Origin: Wenzhouxiangella sp.
GTDB lineage: Bacteria; Pseudomonadota; Gammaproteobacteria; Xanthomonadales; Wenzhouxiangellaceae
Direction: 5' to 3'
DNA: 6,722 nucleotides
Assembly: GCA_007135355.1 (NCBI GenBank)
Contig: SLJA01000080.1
Coordinates: forward strand, 1 to 6,722
The position numbers and the translations under genes are program-made. Below the pieces are notes generated by a model that saw nothing but the letters and a program-made list of their open reading frames with translations, was not told where the DNA came from and searched no databases. Below, in pieces: positions 1 through 6,722 of this stretch; the first letter of the stretch is position 1; every line of letters starts with the position of its first letter.

Positions 1-2
1 CA

Positions 3-3000
3 TTTGTTTTGACGCTCGGCGGCGAATCGTTCGATCCGCTCGATTCGGCAGCAATGAGCAGGAAATTTCAGCCTTACCAGGCCGATCCCGAAGGCGATTT
101 TCACCTGGTGCAATTCCAGGGGCCGATCCGTGCACACTGGCTGGAAGAGTTGCGTTCAACCGGGATGACACCGGTTCAATACATTCATCCATTCACCTAC
201 GTTGTGTGGGCGGACGATGCCAGCCTGGTGGCGGGGCGAAGTGTCGGGTCTGTCCGCTGGGTCGGTGGTTTTCAACCCGAATTCCGAGTCAACCCGGACC
301 AGCGGGTTTGGACGGATGATCAGGAGCCTGTCATCCTGGCGGTCAGCAGCCGTGCGAATGTTGACCAATTGTTTCAGCGTCTGCAGGAGCGGGGCACGGA
401 AATCCTCGAGGTCACTGATTACACTGCTCACTTGAAGTTGCTTAAGGCATTGGCGCCCGGCCCTCGGTTTCTTGAGTTGGGTCGAGTGCCCGGTGTTTAT
501 ACCGTCCAGCGCGCGATGCGTATGCAGACTCGCGGCGAAATGTCCAACCAGGCGATCGTCAACAATCACGGCGATGCGCCGAATTTCACCATTGTGTCGG
601 GTTATTCGGAGTGGCTGAGCGAGACGGGTCTCGACGGTAGTGGTGTGATCGTTTCGATCATGGATAGCGGCGTACGTGCCACCCATGTTGACCTGGCCGA
701 CCGGATGTTGCCCTGTACGCCCAGCGCGTCACCGACGACCTGCGCAAGCCCGAATAGCGCGCACGGAACACATGTGGCTGGCGCAGTGGCGGGTACTGGC
801 GCCACCGGCACGCTGCTCGGCGGTTTTTTGCGGGGTCAGGGGGTCGCGCCCGGTGCAAACATGATTTCCCAGGTTCCCCCCAGTTTGAACCAGTGGTGGG
901 GGCAAGCCTGTTCGGGAGCTGATCCAACGCAGGGAGAATTTTGTCTGACGCCCAATGGCATGCTGCGCCTGTTCAAGGAAGCCGCCACCAACGGCGCACT
1001 GCTGGCCAATAACTCCTGGGGCTCTCCGGGCTTCCATTACGGCTACGACATCATTAGCCAGCAGGTCGATGTTCTGGTCAGGAACTCAGACCCGGACAGC
1101 CCCACCCCGCGTCCGGTGTTGCCGCTCTGGTCGATTCAGAATGGTGGTGGTGACAGGTTAGGGAGTATTTGCCAGCCTGCCTCTCTGGGTTCTCCAGAGG
1201 AGGCAAAGAATGTTTTTGCCATTGGTGCGAGTCGTCTGCAGAACACCAATGGTTCCCAGGTCGGTGGTTCACAAATCTTTTCGGTGGGCCAGAATTCGGC
1301 CCATGGGCCTGCCTGTGACGGACGGATCAATCCCGATATTGTCGCTCCGGGCTGGCGCACCGACAGCACCACCAGCACCAACGACACAGCCCACGGTTTT
1401 GCTGGCGGTACGTCAATGGCCTCGCCGGTTGTCTCGGGCGCATCGGCCATCTTCATTCAGTACTTCCGTGAGGCATTCGAGGGGCTTACGCCCAGTCCTG
1501 CGATGATCAAGGCGGCTTTTACGGCAGTCGCGATCAATATGCACGGCCAGCTAAACGCCAACGGTGGCACGATTGCGGAAACCCCATCAAGATTTCAGGG
1601 CTGGGGACGACTGGATCTGGATGCCGTGGTCAACCCCAAGCAACAGGTGCTGTATTTCGACCAGGAAAACGTTTTCACCGAAACCGGTCAGTCCTGGTCA
1701 ATCCCGGTGGTTGCTGATGACAGCGAAGAGCCCATGCGCCTGATGTTGATGTGGACCGATGCACACGGGCACGGTCTGGCAGGAACGACGCCTGCCTGGG
1801 TCAACCTGCTTGATCTGAGCGTTGATAGCATCAGTGGTACCTATCTGGGGAATCAGATTGGCGCCGATGGGTTTTCGATGACCGGCGGTGTTCCGGATGA
1901 TCGTAACAATATGGAAGGCGTTTTCCTCCGCCCCGACCAGCACGGTGGAGAAACGCTGATGATTAACATTGCGGCCGCTCAGATTGTGGCAGACGCCCTT
2001 AGCCCTTGGGATCCCGATCCTTCCAATCCCACCCAGGACTTCGCCCTGGTCTGCTACAACTGCGTGATCAGCGAAGACGGTTTTGAGCTGACCTTGGATC
2101 CGGTTGAAACTGCAATCTGTGTTCCTGATGAAGGAGAGGTTAGTAGCCTGGTGAACGTCAACGTGGATGCGCCTGCTGGCTACACCGGTACCGTCGATCT
2201 TTCCGCTGAGGGTTTGCCGGCTGGCGTCACCAGCAGTTTCGACCCGGCTAGCGTCGAAGGGGCTGGTCAATCGGAATGGGTTCTGACAATTGCTGCCGAG
2301 GCTGAAGCAGGTTTGGCCAGTCTGGTGGTGATTGGTGATGACGGCGACGAGATTCAGCAGCAGCCATTTGCGCTGACCCTGCTGTCGCCACCCGATGCAC
2401 CGGTGCTGACAGCACCTGAAGACGGCGATACAGATGTTGGTCTGCAGCCACAGCTATCGTGGAATTCCCTGGCCGGTGTTGACGACTATCGCTTGCAGGT
2501 GGCAATGGACGCAGTATTTGCAGACCTGGTTGTTGACACCATGGTCGGCTCAACTACTTTCAATGTCGAAAGCGAATTGATGGACGGCAGGACTTACTTC
2601 TGGCGGGTGCTTGGACAGGATCAGTGTGGCGAAGGCCAATGGAGCGAGGTGTTTCAGTTCCAGACCCGCTTTGATCCCCAGGCCGACATTTCTCCTGCTG
2701 CGCTGCAAGCCGAAATCATTACCAGCCAGTCGACCAGTCTGACCTTGACCGTCGCCAACTCGGGTTCCGGGCAGCTTGATTGGGAAATTACTAACGTTGT
2801 CTGCGGCGATAGCGAAGTCTTCCAATGGTTGAGTGTTGAGCCCGCCTCCGGTAGTTCGACTGTGGGAGATATGGACGAGGTGACCGTCACGGTTGACGCT
2901 GCTGATTTGCCACCCGGCCCCTACGCGGGTGAACTGTGTATCACCACAAACGTCTTCGAAGGCGCCCCGATTTCGGTAGAGGTTAATGTGGATGTGTTGG

Positions 3001-3374
3001 ATCTGCCGCCGGCAGTGGTTGAGATCGAGGTTTCTTCCCTGGAGTTCGGGTCAGTGCCGACCAACCTGTCGCCGTCGCGCAGCTTTGAGATCCGCAACGT
3101 GGCCGAGGGCATAGCAGCAGACCTGAGCATTGACATGATTGCAGTCATTGCCGGTGGTAACGTCTTTGAGGTGCTTGATCAGGACTGTCCGCCCAATCTG
3201 CCCGCCGGGCAGTTCTGCACGGTGGAAGTCCGATTTGCGCCGGATTCGGCCAGGGCTTATTCCGGCGTGCTGCGAGTCACCACTGATGGTCAATCGCGCA
3301 ATATCAGCCTGACTGGTAGCGGCGTGGAGCCGGATCCGATGATCTTTGGAGACCGCTTTGAAGCTGGGCAGTAA
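3..3374 (+). CDS. Secreted subtilisin-family (S8, KP-43-like) serine protease with multi-domain C-terminus, 5'-partial
   Basis: Predicted extracellular endopeptidase. The frame is open to the left edge and the TTG at 9 has no visible ribosome-binding site, so the true start and signal peptide lie upstream. Residues below count from that TTG. About 30-175 is a pro-region made of two similar inhibitor-like units. About 185-545 is the catalytic domain: Asp219 (IMDSG), His252 (HGTHVAG), oxyanion Asn378 (IQNGG) and Ser469 (GTSMASP), so it should be active. Possible disulfides are C236-C245, C301-C312 and C388-C436. About 546-690 matches the KP-43 C-terminal sandwich (LMLMWTDA, DRNNMEGVF, QDFALV). 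Then come an Ig-like domain (691-791), an Fn3-like domain (796-887), a BACON-like domain (890-998) and an ASH/HYDIN-like domain (1003-1106). The protein ends in MIFGDRFEAGQ, a short tail I associate with secreted gammaproteobacterial proteins. The stop is TAA. The protease call is firm; the module names are by resemblance, and the natural substrate is unknown. Confidence 0.93.
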   Translation, partial: FVLTLGGESFDPLDSAAMSRKFQPYQADPEGDFHLVQFQGPIRAHWLEELRSTGMTPVQYIHPFTYVVWADDASLVAGRSVGSVRWVGGFQPEFRVNPDQRVWTDDQEPVILAVSSRANVDQLFQRLQERGTEILEVTDYTAHLKLLKALAPGPRFLELGRVPGVYTVQRAMRMQTRGEMSNQAIVNNHGDAPNFTIVSGYSEWLSETGLDGSGVIVSIMDSGVRATHVDLADRMLPCTPSASPTTCASPNSAHGTHVAGAVAGTGATGTLLGGFLRGQGVAPGANMISQVPPSLNQWWGQACSGADPTQGEFCLTPNGMLRLFKEAATNGALLANNSWGSPGFHYGYDIISQQVDVLVRNSDPDSPTPRPVLPLWSIQNGGGDRLGSICQPASLGSPEEAKNVFAIGASRLQNTNGSQVGGSQIFSVGQNSAHGPACDGRINPDIVAPGWRTDSTTSTNDTAHGFAGGTSMASPVVSGASAIFIQYFREAFEGLTPSPAMIKAAFTAVAINMHGQLNANGGTIAETPSRFQGWGRLDLDAVVNPKQQVLYFDQENVFTETGQSWSIPVVADDSEEPMRLMLMWTDAHGHGLAGTTPAWVNLLDLSVDSISGTYLGNQIGADGFSMTGGVPDDRNNMEGVFLRPDQHGGETLMINIAAAQIVADALSPWDPDPSNPTQDFALVCYNCVISEDGFELTLDPVETAICVPDEGEVSSLVNVNVDAPAGYTGTVDLSAEGLPAGVTSSFDPASVEGAGQSEWVLTIAAEAEAGLASLVVIGDDGDEIQQQPFALTLLSPPDAPVLTAPEDGDTDVGLQPQLSWNSLAGVDDYRLQVAMDAVFADLVVDTMVGSTTFNVESELMDGRTYFWRVLGQDQCGEGQWSEVFQFQTRFDPQADISPAALQAEIITSQSTSLTLTVANSGSGQLDWEITNVVCGDSEVFQWLSVEPASGSSTVGDMDEVTVTVDAADLPPGPYAGELCITTNVFEGAPISVEVNVDVLDLPPAVVEIEVSSLEFGSVPTNLSPSRSFEIRNVAEGIAADLSIDMIAVIAGGNVFEVLDQDCPPNLPAGQFCTVEVRFAPDSARAYSGVLRVTTDGQSRNISLTGSGVEPDPMIFGDRFEAGQ

Positions 3375-3431
3375 TTTGACTGGCCGCTGTTCAGGCTGCC
3401 GGCACAACACCCCGTGTGGGGTAGGGAGATA

Positions 3432-3451
3432 TGGCCTGCACGATCAGGCCA
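3432..3451 (+). terminator. Possible weak terminator hairpin between the two protease genes
   Basis: TGGCCTG (3432-3438) pairs perfectly with CAGGCCA (3445-3451) around the loop CACGAT, a 7-bp GC-rich stem 57 bases after the upstream TAA. A smaller hairpin, ACCCC-GTGT-GGGGT, lies just before it at 3409-3422. Neither is followed by a clean T-run; the bases after the larger stem are GGACCAATAATCTTG. If this ends transcription of the upstream gene it does so poorly. It could equally be a structured element in the leader of the second gene, or chance pairing in GC-rich DNA. Confidence 0.25.
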
Positions 3452-3470
3452 GGACCAATAATCTTGTTGT

Positions 3471-3474
3471 GGAG
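3471..3474 (+). promoter_or_regulatory. Ribosome-binding site (GGAG) deciding a TTG start
   Basis: GGAG stands 8 bases before the TTG at 3483, which is good Shine-Dalgarno spacing. An in-frame TAA at 3459-3461 closes the frame upstream, so 3483 is the first plausible start. It places a complete Sec signal peptide at the N-terminus. TTGTTG occurs on both sides of the site (3464-3469 and 3475-3480), offering other TTG triplets, but those are out of frame. AATAAT at 3457-3462 resembles a -10 box, but I see no matching -35. Confidence 0.6.
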
Positions 3475-3482
3475 TTGTTGAT

Positions 3483-4952
3483 TTGAGAATAAGAACATTG
3501 CTGGGCGTCGTCCTGGTCGCCCTGTCCACGGCTGTATCTGCCGTCGATCGTATTCCTCCGGCCAGTTGGAGCCTGGATGAATCTGCCCAGACGCGGCTTA
3601 GCCGCTTGTCCGTCGTCGACTACCCAGCCTTGGATATGGAAGCGCTGGCGCTGGAAGATAGCCTGAACGAAGCCTTGGGTAAACCGCCACGGTTCGCTTT
3701 TCCTCGGGACGCCGATTTCAGTCTTCATACCGATGGTGAATGGGAGGTTTTGGGGGACACCAGCATCTGGCGCATGCGCGTAAGAGCGGATGGCGCGGTT
3801 TTGCTCAATTTCGGGTTCAGCGATCTGTTCCTACCCGAAGGCGCAGCGCTGTATCTCTATACCGCCTCGGCAGCCAAGAGTCGGACCATGGATCGTTTTC
3901 AGGTTATCGGTCCCTATAGCGCGTCGATCAATCGCGAGCACGGCGAGTTCTGGACCCCCAACCTGCACGCCGACGACGTCATCATCGAAGTCAATGTGCC
4001 GAGTGCCGTGCGCGAAGCCGCTCAATTCAACATCAGCCAGGTCAGCCAGGGCTATCGTGGTTTTGGCCAAGCCGCCCGCGAGTACAAACAGCCGGCAGAT
4101 CGCATGGAAGGCAATGGCAAACAAGCCTGCAAGGACGCAGCTGGCATCCGCTCTGGTGCATGCAACCAGGATGTGGCCTGCCTGAGCGAGGACGACCCCT
4201 GGAATGAACCGCGCCGTTCGGTGGGTGCATACCAGCGCAGCGGCGTATTTGCCTGCACGGGATCGCTGGTCAACAACACGGCCAATGATCAGTCGATGCT
4301 TTTCATCACCGCAACCCATTGCATCAATGCGGCCCAGACCCCGAGCATTGTCGTGTATTGGAACTACGAGTGGCCGACTTGCCGCAGGCCCGGCGCGTCC
4401 GGTGGAACGGCCGTTAACCCACCTGATCCCAACATGACCAACAGTGGCGGTACCTTTCTGGCGGCGACCAGTAACCCGTTTGGCGGCAATTGCACGGCAC
4501 CGAATGAATGCTCGGACGTGACCCTGATCGAACTGGACGATCCGGCCGATCCGGACCTGGAGCTATTCTGGTCGGGCTGGGATCGACGCCCGCCTCCGAC
4601 TGCGTGCGCCCAGGGCCCCGGAAACAGCACCGGTGGCTTGTGCGCCTCCATCCACCATCCGGGTGTGCATGAAAAGCGCATTACCTGGGTAGCCGACAAT
4701 ATCCAGATCGGCAATATCGCCGGTGCCCAGAACATTCACTGGCATCCTTTCTGGCACCCGAATCCGCCGGAATTGCCCAATATGCCGCCCGGCGGCCCCA
4801 TCCCGCCCGCAGTCACCGAGCCTGGTTCGTCCGGTTCGCCACTCTACTCGGCCGACAGGCGGCTAATCGGCGTGCTTAGCGGCGGTTTGGCGTTTTGCGG
4901 CGCGACCGGTGCCAGCCTGTCGGACCTTTACGGCGGTCTCTGGCATGCCTAG
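3483..4952 (+). CDS. Lysyl-endopeptidase-like (Achromobacter protease I type, S1 family) secreted protease, truncated by an in-frame amber codon
   Basis: Predicted extracellular serine endopeptidase cutting after lysine. Residues 1-20 are a Sec signal peptide (charged MRIR, hydrophobic core, cleavage after AVSA). About 21-220 is the pro-region. The mature enzyme probably begins near 221, just before C227. The triad is His279 (TATHC), Asp345 (SDVTL) and Ser450 (EPGSSGSP). Stretches such as ACTGSLVNNTAND, SIVVYWNY and HHPGVHEKRI closely match remembered Achromobacter protease I. All six of its disulfide cysteines have counterparts: C227-C472, C233-C300 and C258-C280. Its Lys-binding Asp225 corresponds to Asp481. 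Its Trp169 and His210 do not appear conserved. C337/C343 and C375/C387 may be extra disulfides. The TAG after residue 489 removes roughly the last 30 residues of the fold, including its C-terminal helix, and all later modules. The truncated product alone would probably be unstable. The start is supported by GGAG 8 bases upstream. Confidence 0.88.
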   Translation: MRIRTLLGVVLVALSTAVSAVDRIPPASWSLDESAQTRLSRLSVVDYPALDMEALALEDSLNEALGKPPRFAFPRDADFSLHTDGEWEVLGDTSIWRMRVRADGAVLLNFGFSDLFLPEGAALYLYTASAAKSRTMDRFQVIGPYSASINREHGEFWTPNLHADDVIIEVNVPSAVREAAQFNISQVSQGYRGFGQAAREYKQPADRMEGNGKQACKDAAGIRSGACNQDVACLSEDDPWNEPRRSVGAYQRSGVFACTGSLVNNTANDQSMLFITATHCINAAQTPSIVVYWNYEWPTCRRPGASGGTAVNPPDPNMTNSGGTFLAATSNPFGGNCTAPNECSDVTLIELDDPADPDLELFWSGWDRRPPPTACAQGPGNSTGGLCASIHHPGVHEKRITWVADNIQIGNIAGAQNIHWHPFWHPNPPELPNMPPGGPIPPAVTEPGSSGSPLYSADRRLIGVLSGGLAFCGATGASLSDLYGGLWHA

Positions 4953-4958
4953 GAAGGC

Positions 4959-6722
4959 ATGGGCACAGCCACTACGCGCATGCGTGATTATCTGGACCCC
5001 CTCGGTCTCAACCCGGAGTTCATTGATGGTATCGACGGCAGTGGTTTTGGTCTTGTACCCGAAAACACCCAGATTGGGCAGTGCGGATTCGATGACCTGG
5101 CCATCGAGATCGACGTGACCCAGTCCGGCGATGCCAGCGCGCCGGTCATCTTGACTGCTGTCGATTTGCCAGCCGGGATAGGGGCCGATTTCTCGGTCAA
5201 TCCGGTCACTCCACCTGGCGAAAGCCTGCTGACCTTGAGTGATTTGATCGCCGCCGGTACCGGCACGTTTTCGTTCACGCTGGAAGGCAGTAGCGATGAC
5301 GGAGATGCTTCGGTCGGCTTGAGCGTCACCCTGAGCGATGACGCCCCCGCCCTGGCCACGATTACCAGCCCCGCCAATGGAGCGGTCGGGGTGTCGATTG
5401 AACCCGCGCTGACCTGGACGCCTGCCAACCAGGCGTTCAACTATCAAATCGAGATTGCGAGAGATGCCGCATTTGCCGATGTGGTGTACTCCGCCAACTC
5501 GTTTGATACTACCTATACCGTCAGCTCGGCACTGGAGACGAACTCAACCTATTACCTGCGGGTGCGAGCCAGTAACGATTGCGGCGACGGCGCCTGGTCG
5601 GCGGCCGTTTCGTTCAGCACCGAAGCCTTGCCCGGTGACTGTCCGCTCGGTACCGAGATCGAAACCCTGTTCTTCGAAGACTTCGCCGATGGCTCGCTGC
5701 CAGCTGGCTGGAGTACTGCCGGTTCAAGCGGCGCGGTGACATGGGTGCCCAGTGCGGACCAGGCCCATAGCGGCGGCTTCTCGATGTTTGCCGAGAACAT
5801 CGCCTCGGTCTCTGATCAGCGCTTGGCTTCGCCGTCAGTCAGTCTGCCGGCCGACACGGAAGGCTTGTTCCTCAATTTCCAGAATTGGCAGGCAATCGAA
5901 AGCGCCGCTGATGGCTGCTTCGATGGTGGCCTACTGGAAATCTCCACCGACGGCGGTGCCAACTGGGCCACGGTCGGCAATGAGCACATTCTCGTTCGCG
6001 AGTACGACGGCGACATCAGCGGCGGCTTCAGTAACCCACTTGGGGACCTGCCCGGCTGGTGCGGCGACCCGCGCGATTTCTGGGAACGCTACGCGATCAA
6101 CCTCGACGCCTGGGCTGGTGAAGACGTTCAATTCCGGTTCCGCTTCGGCACCGACTCTTCGGTTTCCCGGGTAGGCTGGCATGTGGACTCGATTGAAGTT
6201 CGTGCTTGCGTACTGGACGAGACGGATCCGGTTAGCGTAGGTGGCACGGTGCAGGGCTTGGCCGGCAGCGGTCTGGTGTTGCAAAACAACGGCGCGGATG
6301 ATCTTGCCATTGCCGAAGATGGTGATTTCACCTTTGCCACGCCGCTGTTCCCCGGCGATTCCTATGCCGTAACTGTCAGCTCCCACCCGACTTCTCCAGC
6401 CCAGCTATGTGAAGTAAGCAATGGAGAGGGTGTCATCGGCGATAGTGACATCGACGATGTGCTGGTCAGCTGCCAGACCTTAGCCATGCTCGACACGGAT
6501 AGGACTGAAGTGGGTTTCGGAGAGGTGATTGAGGGCAACCTGGCATCTGAGATCGTCGTCGTCAGCAACGCCGCACCCGAGGGCGCAATGACGTCGGAGA
6601 TCGCAACGCTGAACGTCTCTGGTGATCCAGTCTTCGAGATTGCGGGTGGCGGTTGCCAGGTTGGGAGCGCGCTGGAACCCGGTGCAAGCTGTGAGCTCGA
6701 ACTGAGCTTTGCGCCCATGACC
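4959..6722 (+). CDS. C-terminal part of the lysyl-endopeptidase-like protease: end of catalytic fold plus beta-sandwich modules, open at right edge
   Basis: This is the same frame as the upstream protease, open from just after the TAG (4953) to the window end, so the 3' end is missing. ATG 4959 is the first possible restart. AGGA at 4951-4954 is only 4 bases away, and the product would lack a signal peptide, so an independent gene is unlikely. Numbering from the upstream start: 491-519 completes the trypsin fold (RMRDYLDP, EFIDGIDG, matching Achromobacter protease I). 521-617 is Ig-like. 622-713 is Fn3-like (DAAFADVVY, NDCGDGAWS). 721-909 is a jelly roll of the choice-of-anchor-J or immune-inhibitor-A type (FFEDFADGSLPAGW, GWHVDSIEV). 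913-997 is a repeat module common in secreted gammaproteobacterial proteins (VGGTVQGLAGSGLVLQNNG). 998 onward begins an ASH/HYDIN-like domain (GFGEV, CELELSFAP). These non-catalytic modules probably mediate substrate binding or surface attachment. Confidence 0.75.
   Translation, partial: MGTATTRMRDYLDPLGLNPEFIDGIDGSGFGLVPENTQIGQCGFDDLAIEIDVTQSGDASAPVILTAVDLPAGIGADFSVNPVTPPGESLLTLSDLIAAGTGTFSFTLEGSSDDGDASVGLSVTLSDDAPALATITSPANGAVGVSIEPALTWTPANQAFNYQIEIARDAAFADVVYSANSFDTTYTVSSALETNSTYYLRVRASNDCGDGAWSAAVSFSTEALPGDCPLGTEIETLFFEDFADGSLPAGWSTAGSSGAVTWVPSADQAHSGGFSMFAENIASVSDQRLASPSVSLPADTEGLFLNFQNWQAIESAADGCFDGGLLEISTDGGANWATVGNEHILVREYDGDISGGFSNPLGDLPGWCGDPRDFWERYAINLDAWAGEDVQFRFRFGTDSSVSRVGWHVDSIEVRACVLDETDPVSVGGTVQGLAGSGLVLQNNGADDLAIAEDGDFTFATPLFPGDSYAVTVSSHPTSPAQLCEVSNGEGVIGDSDIDDVLVSCQTLAMLDTDRTEVGFGEVIEGNLASEIVVVSNAAPEGAMTSEIATLNVSGDPVFEIAGGGCQVGSALEPGASCELELSFAPMT

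Larger units (their letters stand above)
3483..6722 (+). pseudogene. Reconstructed full-length lysyl-endopeptidase-like protease gene, one in-frame TAG, 3'-partial
   Basis: The two preceding coding entries are best read as one gene: 489 codons, TAG at 4950-4952, then 590 further codons with no other stop and no frame change. The catalytic fold is split between the halves: the triad lies before the stop and the closing helix (TTRMRDYLDP) after it. In remembered Achromobacter protease I the same stretch reads SWTGGG before SRLSDWLDP. Here it reads A-stop-EGMG before TTRMRDYLDP, so the stop sits on the Trp and one G-to-A change at 4951 would make it. There is no other decay, so the lesion is very recent, a sequence error, or decoded by readthrough. 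By analogy with the upstream gene, the missing end probably completes the ASH-like domain and may finish in an IFxDxFE-type tail. Confidence 0.6.

Noticed and set aside
1698..2270. 190-codon open frame on the - strand
   Set aside because: It lies wholly inside the S8 protease coding sequence, shows no recognisable motif or ribosome-binding site, and is explained by GC-rich codon bias on the opposite strand.
3376..3381. TTGACT resembling a -35 box just after the S8 protease stop
   Set aside because: No -10-like hexamer lies 16-18 bases downstream (the region reads CCGGCA), so it is not a supportable promoter.
3831..4319. 162-codon open frame on the - strand
   Set aside because: It is antisense to the pro-region and first part of the lysyl endopeptidase domain; the + strand carries clear conserved motifs here.
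4950..4952. Reassigned genetic code (TAG read as an amino acid genome-wide)
   Set aside because: One TAG in one gene cannot support it, the other complete gene ends in TAA, and the window shows bacterial accessory proteases, not a recoded phage. A local mutation is simpler.
4863..5447. 194-codon open frame on the - strand across the amber site
   Set aside because: It overlaps continuous, domain-rich + strand coding sequence and has no family resemblance; it is a shadow frame.
3..6722. A strict two-gene operon
   Set aside because: The 108-base gap with hairpins and a separate leader for the second gene leaves co-transcription unproven; shared strand and modules alone are not enough.

Overview
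The window carries two large secreted-protease genes in tandem on the + strand, with nothing supportable on the - strand. The combination of Sec-exported, multi-domain proteases and C-terminal beta-sandwich modules suggests a free-living, protein-degrading gammaproteobacterium, perhaps of the Xanthomonadales/Wenzhouxiangella type. An Asp/Phe-Glu C-terminal tail (IFGDRFE), which I associate with secreted proteins of that group, points the same way. This taxonomic guess rests on remembered family resemblance.

Layout: (1) positions 3-3374 encode a subtilisin-family (S8) protease resembling KP-43. Its 5' end lies off the left edge. It has a tandem pro-region, a complete Asp219/His252/Ser469 triad and five C-terminal beta-sandwich modules. 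(2) Positions 3375-3482 are a 108-base gap with two short hairpins and a GGAG ribosome-binding site. (3) From 3483 to the right edge runs one continuous reading frame for a lysyl-endopeptidase-like trypsin-fold protease (S1 family, Achromobacter protease I type). It is interrupted once, by an in-frame TAG at 4950-4952. The sequence before the stop carries the signal peptide, pro-region, His279/Asp345/Ser450 triad and Lys-specificity Asp481. The sequence after it carries the last piece of the catalytic fold and a C-terminal tail of modules, still open at 6722.

The two proteases have unrelated catalytic folds but share a matching Ig-like, fibronectin-III-like and ASH/HYDIN-like C-terminal module set, so they probably use the same export or surface route. 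They would act outside the cell, one with broad specificity and one probably cutting after lysine. They are unlikely to be a strict operon, because the second gene has its own leader.

The most notable feature is the amber codon. From remembered Achromobacter protease I sequence it falls where that enzyme has a conserved Trp, so one TGG-to-TAG change would explain it. It is either a very recent nonsense mutation, a sequencing/assembly error, or a readthrough codon. No new defence, mobile or RNA system was found.
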